A DNA stretch of 6,804 nt from Lentimicrobiaceae bacterium. GTDB lineage: Bacteria > Bacteroidota > Bacteroidia > Bacteroidales > WCHB1-69. The notes below the pieces were generated by a model that saw only the letters and a program-made list of their open reading frames with translations, did not search any database and had not been told where the DNA came from. This document shows positions 1 through 5,713 of this stretch, one piece after another. A program made the translations under genes and the position numbers. How positions within the stretch are numbered: the first letter of the stretch is position 1; each line of letters begins with the position of its first letter. Where the stretch lies: assembly GCA_009787485.1 (NCBI GenBank), contig WQWP01000117.1, positions 1 through 6,804 of the forward strand, in the 5' to 3' direction.

Positions 1-30
1 GGAGAAAGGAGAAGAGGAGAAAGGAGAAGG
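1..30. repeat. Polypurine tandem repeat, two 15-bp units
   Basis: Bases 1-15 and 16-30 are the same 15-bp purine-only unit (GGAGAAAGGAGAAGA), differing only at the last base. It is read in the frame of the first gene as EKGEE/EKGEG. The array may continue left of the window. Confidence 0.8.
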
Positions 31-814
31 CGCGAAAGCACGAAGGTACGAAGGAAACGGTAGAATATCCCCTTCAAATTTTGAAGGGGTGCCCGAAGGG
101 CGGGGTAGTTTATATGAAAATCTTAGATTCCTTTTCGAGTATCGCAACCACTATACTGACAATCTCTCTATTACCGAAACCTACTTAGCCGAAAATAATT
201 ACAGAGAAGCATTGTCAACTTTAGCAAAAATGTACACCCAATTTGAAGTTACCGAAGAACAGTTACTCGAATTACAAGGCATGGAAACCTACATCCATTG
301 GTTACAACAACTAAAAGAAGAAGAAAAAACCATTTACAACTTACCCGACAACGAAATTAAACATTTAGCAAACTACGTTGAAACCAACACCGGCCGCGGC
401 AGAGTGTTTGCCCATAATATTTTGTGTGTGTTGTACGGCATCTGTATAGAAGAGGAGGTAGGTGAGCGGTATGAGGTAGGCGGTGATGAGGATGAGATTC
501 CTCGCTACGCTCGGAATGACGGCGAAAAATCCCCTTCAAATTTTGAAGGGGTGCCCGAAGGGCGGGGTAGTTTATATGAAAACATTATCATTTATCCAAA
601 CCCCACCACAGGAGAATTAGGAATTATGAATTATGAATTAGGAATAAAGAGTATTGAGGTTTTTGACGTTTATGGAAGAAAATTATCATCTCATCATCTC
701 ATCCCCTCATCATCTCATCAAAAAATTAACCTCTCACACATTAATTCCGGCATTTATTTCGTTAAGATAACCACCGAGGCCGGTGAAGTCGTTAAGAAAC
801 TAATAAAACAATAA
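2..814 (+). CDS. C-terminal part of a T9SS-secreted surface protein, interrupted by in-frame repeats (5'-partial)
   Basis: The frame is open from base 2 with no stop, so the gene very probably starts left of the window. The GTG at 89 is the first available start but lies inside a repeat, and an identical GTG recurs in frame at 551, so I do not accept it as the true start. In order: a charged repeat-derived stretch (2-120); a block of about 110 residues predicted helical and Leu/Glu-rich (122-454), resembling the region before the sorting domain in large Bacteroidetes surface proteins; a second repeat-derived linker (455-583) containing two copies of GAGGTAGG 18 bp apart; and a T9SS type A CTD (584-811) with IIIYPNPTTGE, VFDVYGRK, a GIYFVKI strand and C-terminal VVKKLIKQ. 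Inference: the product crosses the inner membrane by Sec and the outer membrane by T9SS, and is anchored or released at the surface. The catalytic or binding part is outside the window, so the function is unknown. The next gene follows after 31 bp. Confidence 0.8.
   Translation, partial: EKGEEEKGEGAKARRYEGNGRISPSNFEGVPEGRGSLYENLRFLFEYRNHYTDNLSITETYLAENNYREALSTLAKMYTQFEVTEEQLLELQGMETYIHWLQQLKEEEKTIYNLPDNEIKHLANYVETNTGRGRVFAHNILCVLYGICIEEEVGERYEVGGDEDEIPRYARNDGEKSPSNFEGVPEGRGSLYENIIIYPNPTTGELGIMNYELGIKSIEVFDVYGRKLSSHHLIPSSSHQKINLSHINSGIYFVKITTEAGEVVKKLIKQ
33..56. repeat. Degenerate 8-bp tandem repeat, three units
   Basis: Three consecutive octamers, CGAAAGCA, CGAAGGTA and CGAAGGAA, form a short degenerate array directly after the polypurine repeat. 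It lies in the open frame of the first gene. Confidence 0.6.
67..120. repeat. 54-bp interspersed repeat, copy A, with two hairpins
   Basis: Identical over all 54 bp to 529-582. It contains a palindrome with 10-bp arms (CCCCTTCAAA at 69-78, TTTGAAGGGG at 80-89) around a single T, then a small hairpin GCCC-GAA-GGGC at 91-101. In the gene frame it reads SPSNFEGVPEGRGSLYE. The hairpins and dispersed copies suggest a REP-like mobile or recombining intergenic element that has entered coding sequence. The family assignment comes from memory of similar peptide strings in Bacteroidetes proteins, not from a search. Confidence 0.85.
494..522. repeat. Interspersed repeat of the 'HSERSEES / RYARND' type
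   Basis: The segment around GATTCCTCGCTACGCTCGG reads EIPRYARND in the gene frame and RHSERSEES on the opposite strand. Both peptide strings are familiar artefacts of a short imperfectly palindromic repeat found in many bacterial genomes and often mis-annotated as small proteins. Here it sits in frame, a few bases before the second 54-bp repeat copy, making a composite repeat block. The exact ends are uncertain. Confidence 0.65.
529..582. repeat. 54-bp interspersed repeat, copy B
   Basis: Perfect direct repeat of 67-120, with the same palindrome (531-551) and small hairpin (553-563). The copies are offset by 462 bp, exactly 154 codons, so both are read in the same frame. This copy forms the linker directly before the T9SS sorting domain, which begins at 584. 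Confidence 0.85.
614..648. repeat. 7-bp tandem repeat inside the sorting domain
   Basis: Five heptamers in tandem: GAATTAG, GAATTAT, GAATTAT, GAATTAG and a degenerate GAATAAA. They are read as ELGIMNYELGIK, immediately after the conserved YPNPTTG strand of the CTD, so they lengthen the turn before the second strand. Similar 'ELRIMNYEL'-like strings occur at this position in other Bacteroidetes sorting domains as I recall them (not searched). Confidence 0.7.
687..719. repeat. CATCTCAT 8-bp repeat inside the sorting domain
   Basis: The octamer CATCTCAT occurs at 687-694 and 695-702 in tandem and again at 711-718 after a CCCCT interruption. It is read as a Ser/His-rich stretch (SSHHLIPSSSHQ) between the VFDVYGRKL strand and the INLSHINSGIYF strand of the CTD, where a surface loop is expected. 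Confidence 0.7.
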
Positions 815-845
815 AATTATTAACCAATTTAAAAAATATATTCAC

Positions 846-3362
846 ATGAAAAAAATTACACTTTTATTTTTAACAGCATTAGCAATCTGCTTTAACTGTT
901 ATTGCTTGGAAATCTCAAAAATTGATCCTGTGCTTCAAAACGAAATTCAATTAAAAAGTAGTGATGAGTTGATCAAGATCAATATTATTATGCAAGCTCA
1001 ATACGACCAGCTTGAGCTACGCTCTATCGCATCAATGTACAGAACCAAAGCAGATAAGCGCTCTTTTGTGGTCAATGAGTTGAAGAGATACTCTCAGGAA
1101 ACCCAACAGGAAGTAATGAGCTATCTGAATCATTTTGCTAATAATAAAAGCGTTACAGAGATCACTCAGTTTTGGATTTTTAATGGGATTAACTGCTATG
1201 CTACCATAGAGGTTATTGAGGCATTATCTTACTTGGACGATGTGCTTCTAATAGGTCTTGATAAAGAGCAAAACTTGCTTCCCGAGTACGAGCAACTCTC
1301 TATTGAAGAAGGTGGTGGCAGAGCGATAACGGATAACGTAATAAAAATAAACGCCCATTTGGTATGGGATTTAGGATATACCGGAGAAGGGATTATTGTT
1401 GCTGTATTAGATAGCGGAGTTAACTATAATCATCATGATTTAAGAGACCATTTATGGGAACATCCCAACTATCCGAATGCAGGATGGAATTATGTGGGTA
1501 ATAATAATGATCCTATGGACGATCATGGACATGGAACGCATTGCGCCGGTACCGTTGCCAGTGATGGTAGCGCCGGCACCCAGGCAGGAGTGGCGCCCAA
1601 TGCTAAAATTATGGCGGTGAAAGTTATGAACGCCTCAGGACAGGGCAATCTATCACATATACTTAGTGGTATTCAATTTGCCGTTGATCAAGGCGCCGAT
1701 GTTATAAGCATGTCTTTGGGCCTCTCCGGCGGAGGCGATGCCTCTACACGCACAACGTTTAGAAACACAATGAATAATGTACTTGAAGCAGGTATTGTAG
1801 CGGTAGTGGCAGCCGGAAACGATGGATCCTTTCCAGGTAGTTGGCTTTACCCAGTACCAAATAATATAGGCGCTCCGGCGAACTGTCCGCCGCCATGGTT
1901 GCATCCCGACCAAACCACTACCGGTGGAACATCTGCCGTTATAGCTGTGGGCGCTACCAACAACAATGATGCAATTGCAAGTTTTAGCTCCAAAGGTCCT
2001 GTTACATGGCAAGCTACCACATTCGCAGACTATCCTCACAATCCCGGAATGGGCTTACTTCGTCCCGATGTGTGCGCTCCGGGGTCAAGCATAACTTCAT
2101 TGCAACATACTAGCAATACCGGTTATGTAGGTGGTTCCACATGGAGTGGCACCTCTATGGCTGCTCCGGCTGTTGCAGGAACTATAGCTTTGATGCTACA
2201 AAAAAATCAGAGCCTGACCCCTGCTGAAATCTGCGAAATATTGGAAACCACTGCTGTAAGTTTGCCAAATGCAACTTCTCCCAAAGGCAATACCTTCGGT
2301 TCAGGTAGAATTGATGCTTACGAAGCCGTTTTAGCGGTTAGCGGCTGTGGCGGCCCAATCTCAAATTTGGCTTACACTTTGAATTACGATAAGATTGTAA
2401 ACATAACATGGAACAGACCGGCAAATGACGACAATTTAGTAGGTTATAATGTTTATATTAACGGAGTATTGTTCCCAGAATTAGCTACCGAAGAATCGTT
2501 TATTTATCAAGCGCCGGCAGAAGAAGAAGGTGATTATATTTTCTGTATTGCTGCTGTGCATCAAGACAATGGAGAAGATTGTGAGTCATCGAAAATATGT
2601 GAAACCATTAATATTGTAAGCATCTGTGATCCCATAACTAATCTCACTGCGAATGTAGGGGGAAATAGCGTTATGTTATCATGGTCTGCACCTGAACTCG
2701 TTTCGAAAGTTTTACATTATAATGTTTTTCGTAACGGTGAGTTTGTATCCTCAGTACAAACAGTAACTTTTTCGGAAAACAATGTTCCTTCCGGTAATCA
2801 TACCTATGCAGTAACAGCTGAATATCTTAACGAATGTATTTCTAATGAAGTTCCAGTAAATGTGTTGGTGTTGGTAGCTCCCATAAATTTAACTGCAACA
2901 GCGCAACAGGAAGAGATAAAACTTACGTGGGAATATGAGAGCAATTCAATATTATTCAACGTTTACAGAGATGCAGCAAAAATTGCCTCTCATATTGCCG
3001 ACAAGCAATACACTGATACCGAAGTAGTAGAAGACGTTGAGTATTGCTACTTTATTAAAGCAACTATTGAAGGTGTTGAATCGGATCCTTCCACCGAAGC
3101 ATGCACTAAAATTATTGGAATTGAAGAGCATTCAAGCTATTTGAAAGTTTATCCAAATCCTTCCAACACAATGATTCACGTTGAAGGGGAGGGCATGGAA
3201 AAAATCACCGTTTTCAACTCAATTGGTCAAATTGTAAAAGTAGTTCCGGCTACGGATACAACCACCTCTATAGATGTTTCCAAGTTTGCTCCGGGCAATT
3301 ATATTCTTACTGTTTCTTACTTGGATGGATCAACCGGAAACGTTAAAGTTGTTGTAAAATAA
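846..3362 (+). CDS. Secreted subtilisin-like serine protease (S8) with fibronectin-III-like domains and T9SS CTD
   Basis: An 838-residue protease. The ATG start gives a good Sec signal peptide (Lys-Lys then a hydrophobic core, residues 1-20). Residues about 25-150 look like a bacillopeptidase F/Vpr-type prodomain, with a Gln/Leu-rich helix and a WIFNGINCYAT stretch. The S8 catalytic domain spans about 170-495: Asp189 in VAVLDSGV, His229 in DHGHGTHCAG, oxyanion Asn325 in AAGNDGS and nucleophile Ser437 in SGTSMAAP. The triad is complete, so it should be active. Three fibronectin-III-like repeats follow (about 504-590, 594-675, 678-756), recognisable by recurring YNVYINGV, YNVFRNGE and FNVYRDAA strands. 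A T9SS type A CTD (about 760-838) begins near YPNPSN at 769. It is expected at the cell surface or in the medium, degrading proteins; the substrate is unknown. No promoter is evident in the 31 bp upstream, so co-transcription with the preceding T9SS-substrate gene is possible. Confidence 0.95.
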   Translation: MKKITLLFLTALAICFNCYCLEISKIDPVLQNEIQLKSSDELIKINIIMQAQYDQLELRSIASMYRTKADKRSFVVNELKRYSQETQQEVMSYLNHFANNKSVTEITQFWIFNGINCYATIEVIEALSYLDDVLLIGLDKEQNLLPEYEQLSIEEGGGRAITDNVIKINAHLVWDLGYTGEGIIVAVLDSGVNYNHHDLRDHLWEHPNYPNAGWNYVGNNNDPMDDHGHGTHCAGTVASDGSAGTQAGVAPNAKIMAVKVMNASGQGNLSHILSGIQFAVDQGADVISMSLGLSGGGDASTRTTFRNTMNNVLEAGIVAVVAAGNDGSFPGSWLYPVPNNIGAPANCPPPWLHPDQTTTGGTSAVIAVGATNNNDAIASFSSKGPVTWQATTFADYPHNPGMGLLRPDVCAPGSSITSLQHTSNTGYVGGSTWSGTSMAAPAVAGTIALMLQKNQSLTPAEICEILETTAVSLPNATSPKGNTFGSGRIDAYEAVLAVSGCGGPISNLAYTLNYDKIVNITWNRPANDDNLVGYNVYINGVLFPELATEESFIYQAPAEEEGDYIFCIAAVHQDNGEDCESSKICETINIVSICDPITNLTANVGGNSVMLSWSAPELVSKVLHYNVFRNGEFVSSVQTVTFSENNVPSGNHTYAVTAEYLNECISNEVPVNVLVLVAPINLTATAQQEEIKLTWEYESNSILFNVYRDAAKIASHIADKQYTDTEVVEDVEYCYFIKATIEGVESDPSTEACTKIIGIEEHSSYLKVYPNPSNTMIHVEGEGMEKITVFNSIGQIVKVVPATDTTTSIDVSKFAPGNYILTVSYLDGSTGNVKVVVK

Positions 3363-4298
3363 TTACTTCCGAATCAGCATGTAAATGAAATAAGGCGCCC
3401 CTATCAACGCCGTAATGCTGCCCACCGGCAACTCGGCGTTGGTTACCACAGTTCTCGCCAGCGTATCGGCGATGAGCATAAAGATGGCGCCCAGCAGCAT
3501 GGAAAAGGCAAACAAGTGTTTGGTTTGGTTTCCCCAAATAATTCTTGCAAGATGCGGAATAATTAACCCGATAAAGCCGATGACACCGCAGATGGAAACA
3601 GTGGCGGCAATTAATACGGAAGAAAGCAATAAAGTGATATAAGTAACTCTCTGTGTGTTTACGCCGAGCGATTGCGCCTGTGCATCTCCCAATTGCATAA
3701 TATTCAAATCTTTCGATAATAAAAAAACGAAAAAAGTAGAAACGAGAAATATGGGAATAAAAAACGACAAGTCGTAGTAAGAAACTGTTGCGAAGCTACC
3801 CATAGTCCAAAAAATAATCTTTTGCATCTCTTGATGATTCAATACCATCAATAAAGTGAGTATGGAAGCCATGAGGAAGTTGAGCGAGATGCCCGCCAGC
3901 AGCATGATGTAAGAGGATTTGATGTTGGAAATTTGTGTAATTCCCAGCATCAATAATAGTGTTAAAAAAGCAGTTATCAATGCAAAGGAGGTTACCCCAA
4001 ACAGATAAAAATCTAACCCTAAAATAAAAGCAAGCGCTGCCCCGATAGAGGCGCCCGATGAAATTCCCAAGATATAAGGATCGCACACGGGGTTACGAAA
4101 AACAGACTGAAAAATAGCGCCACAAAGCGTTAACGCGGCGCCGGCAAATACACTCATGATAATGCGCGGAATGCGCAGATGCACAATGACAAACTCGGTG
4201 GATTGTGCCGTGCCGATAAAGGCCGCCGCCGCCATAAGTGCAAATAGTAAAAGGAGCAATAAGAATAGTGGTTTTCGCACTTTTGAAAAATTTTTCAA
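3363..4298 (-). CDS. BtuC/FecCD-family ABC transporter permease
   Basis: Inner-membrane permease of the family that imports iron-siderophore, haem or cobalamin; the substrate cannot be told from the permease. It is strongly hydrophobic throughout, consistent with the family's multi-helix fold. Family motifs are RIPRIIMSVFAGAAL (42-56), FRNPVCDPYILGISSGA (67-83), the ATPase-coupling region GDAQAQSLGV (204-213), GVIGFIGLIIPHLAR (238-252) and ELPVGSITALIGAPYFI (289-305). At 311 residues it is somewhat short, mainly because few residues lie between the first helix and RIPR. The start is doubtful: 4298 is a TTG inside a palindrome and a promoter-like box, and GTG at 4280 (giving VRKPLFLLL) is a credible alternative that keeps the whole first helix. 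No ABC ATPase or binding-protein gene adjoins it: the stop abuts the protease stop, and the upstream neighbour is divergent rnfC. Confidence 0.92.
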   Translation of the reverse strand: MKNFSKVRKPLFLLLLLLFALMAAAAFIGTAQSTEFVIVHLRIPRIIMSVFAGAALTLCGAIFQSVFRNPVCDPYILGISSGASIGAALAFILGLDFYLFGVTSFALITAFLTLLLMLGITQISNIKSSYIMLLAGISLNFLMASILTLLMVLNHQEMQKIIFWTMGSFATVSYYDLSFFIPIFLVSTFFVFLLSKDLNIMQLGDAQAQSLGVNTQRVTYITLLLSSVLIAATVSICGVIGFIGLIIPHLARIIWGNQTKHLFAFSMLLGAIFMLIADTLARTVVTNAELPVGSITALIGAPYFIYMLIRK

Positions 4299-4300
4299 AA
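4281..4300. other. Perfect 20-bp palindrome at the permease start
   Basis: Two 10-bp arms, TTTTGAAAAA and TTTTTCAAAA, meet with no spacer. The palindrome covers the candidate TTG start of the minus-strand permease gene and ends one base before the alternative GTG start at 4280. It could be an operator for a dimeric repressor or a small mRNA hairpin. AT-rich composition makes chance palindromes more likely, so function is inferred only. Confidence 0.5.
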
Positions 4301-4303
4301 ATA
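4296..4303 (-). promoter_or_regulatory. Candidate -7 box for the permease gene
   Basis: On the minus strand this reads TATTTTTG, a full match to the Bacteroidetes -7 consensus TAnnTTTG. No TTG -33 element is found at the usual 19-21 bp upstream. If it is used, transcription would begin near 4289, the TTG at 4298 could not be the start codon, and GTG 4280 would have a leader of about 10 nt. In such AT-rich sequence a chance match is quite possible. Confidence 0.3.
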
Positions 4304-4359
4304 GAAAAAAATGGTTTGGTTAAACTATATTTTTTTTTTCCAATTTAAAAAACTTTGTG

Positions 4360-4367
4360 TTTCTTTG
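4360..4367 (+). promoter_or_regulatory. Candidate -7 box for the rnfC-kdsD operon
   Basis: TTTCTTTG matches TAnnTTTG at all but the second base, and its context (TTTGTGTTTCTTTGCC) resembles the stronger box at the right edge (TTTTTGTATCTTTGCG). It lies 27 bp before the chosen rnfC ATG, giving a leader of about 20 nt. No clear -33 TTG is seen. Confidence 0.4.
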
Positions 4368-4394
4368 CCAACCGAACAATACAAATCAAATTAT

Positions 4395-5711
4395 ATGAGA
4401 ACGTTTACTTTAGGTGGTGTGCATCCGGAAGAGAATAAATTTGCAGACCATCAACCTGTTGAAGAGTTTCCAATTCCTAAAACCATCACTGTTTATACGC
4501 ATCAAAACTTGGGCGCGCCGCCGGTGTGTCAGGTAAATAAAGGAGATACTGTGAAAACAGGCACACTATTGGCAAAAGCCGAATCGTTTATTTGCGCTCA
4601 TGTGCATTCGCCGGCATCGGGAACAGTAGCTCGTGTGGAAGATATTGCCGACAGCGGTTATTTCAAGAAAACAGCCATCGTAATTGAGGTAGAAGGCGAT
4701 GAGTGGGAACCCACGATTGACCGATCGCCCGAGTTAGTTAAAGAAATAAAACTGACGAAACAAGAGATCATCCAACGTATCAAAGATTGCGGCATTGTAG
4801 GATTGGGCGGCGCCTGTTTCCCTACCCATGTAAAATACATGTTGCCCGAGGGAAAAACTGCAGAGTATCTATTAATTAATGCCGCTGAGTGTGAGCCGTA
4901 TATCACTGTTGACCACCGCATCATGTTAGAAAAAGCGGAAGAATGCCTCATAGGAATTAATGCCCTAATGATCGCATCAGGTGCTAAAAAAGCGAAAATC
5001 GGCATCGAAAACAACAAAAAAGATGCTATCAAGCATTTAAAAGAGGTCGCAAAGCAATACCCTTATATTGAAATAGTTCCCTTAGTAGTTAAATATCCGC
5101 AAGGCGCAGAAAAACAACTCATCAAAGCGCTCATAAAGAGAGAAGTTCCCGACGGACAACTACCCATCACAGTAGGCGCCATTGTAAACAATATCACCAC
5201 TTGTTTTGCCGTATATGAAGCTGTGCAAAAAAATAAACCGCTGATTGAAACTTTTTTAACAGTTACCGGAAAGAAAATAAAAGATCCTAAGAATTTTAAA
5301 GTCCGTATTGGAACCCCCATTATGGATATTTTACACACGGTAGGCATTCCCGAACATACCGGAAAAATCATCGCCGGCGGTCCCATGATGGGGAAAGCGG
5401 TGGCAAATCCCAATTTCTTCGCCATGAAAGGCTTAACCAGTTTGTTGCTCTTGGATGAATGCGAAAGTAAACGCGCCGAAGTGGAGCCATGCATCCGTTG
5501 CGGAAAATGTATTTATGGCTGCCCACAAGGGCTGCAACCCTGTTTGTTACAGCCACTATCCGAACATAAGCGATTTGAAGAATGTGAAGCTAATGGCGCT
5601 TTAAATTGCTGTGAGTGTGGGTCTTGTTCGTTCACCTGTCCGGCAAACCGCCCGCTGTTAGATTATATTCGGGTGGCGAAGTGTGCGATAGTAGCATCAA
5701 AACGTAAATAG
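4395..5711 (+). CDS. rnfC: RnfC, NADH/FMN- and Fe-S-binding subunit of the Rnf electron transport complex
   Basis: RnfC is the membrane-associated NADH-oxidising subunit of Rnf (NADH:ferredoxin oxidoreductase), which couples ferredoxin-NAD electron transfer to Na+ or H+ pumping. The 438-residue form starting at ATG 4395 opens with MRTFTLGGVHPEENK, the usual family N-terminus. The frame extends to an ATG at 4311, but those 28 residues lie in AT-rich promoter-like sequence and look non-coding. Visible parts: an N-terminal barrel-sandwich-like region (about 30-100, HVHSPASGTV); the nucleotide/FMN-binding fold with GIVGLGGACFPTH (133-145) and NAAECEPY (162-169); and two complete 4Fe-4S motifs, Cys366/369/372/376 and Cys405/408/411/415. 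The length is normal for Bacteroidetes. No rnfB, D, G, E or A adjoins: upstream is a divergent permease and downstream is kdsD after 2 bp. It may serve an Rnf complex encoded elsewhere or be a second, stand-alone homologue. Confidence 0.93.
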   Translation: MRTFTLGGVHPEENKFADHQPVEEFPIPKTITVYTHQNLGAPPVCQVNKGDTVKTGTLLAKAESFICAHVHSPASGTVARVEDIADSGYFKKTAIVIEVEGDEWEPTIDRSPELVKEIKLTKQEIIQRIKDCGIVGLGGACFPTHVKYMLPEGKTAEYLLINAAECEPYITVDHRIMLEKAEECLIGINALMIASGAKKAKIGIENNKKDAIKHLKEVAKQYPYIEIVPLVVKYPQGAEKQLIKALIKREVPDGQLPITVGAIVNNITTCFAVYEAVQKNKPLIETFLTVTGKKIKDPKNFKVRIGTPIMDILHTVGIPEHTGKIIAGGPMMGKAVANPNFFAMKGLTSLLLLDECESKRAEVEPCIRCGKCIYGCPQGLQPCLLQPLSEHKRFEECEANGALNCCECGSCSFTCPANRPLLDYIRVAKCAIVASKRK

Positions 5712-5713
5712 AG

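Noticed and set aside
89..91. GTG as the start of the first gene
   Set aside because: It lies inside a repeat that recurs in frame at 551, and the frame is open back to base 2, so the gene most likely starts left of the window.
1..120. CRISPR array or insertion-sequence end
   Set aside because: Repeats are too few and of differing length, with no regular spacers, and no transposase gene or terminal inverted repeats are visible.
357..539. Minus-strand 60-residue open frame containing RHSERSEES
   Set aside because: It is the reverse reading of the interspersed repeat and of the helical block of the plus-strand gene, a known type of spurious small protein.
846..908. Lipoprotein signal for the protease (Cys15, Cys18 or Cys20)
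   Set aside because: No cysteine is preceded by an acceptable lipobox, and T9SS cargo normally uses signal peptidase I.
1653..2039. Minus-strand 128-residue frame within the protease gene
   Set aside because: It is a shadow of the conserved S8 catalytic domain on the plus strand; no recognisable domain.
4311..4394. 28-residue N-terminal extension of RnfC
   Set aside because: It has no family resemblance, is AT-rich with a T run and holds the candidate promoter; the family N-terminus begins exactly at ATG 4395.
5063..5494. Minus-strand 143-residue frame within rnfC
   Set aside because: It overlaps conserved RnfC coding sequence and shows no protein-like features of its own.
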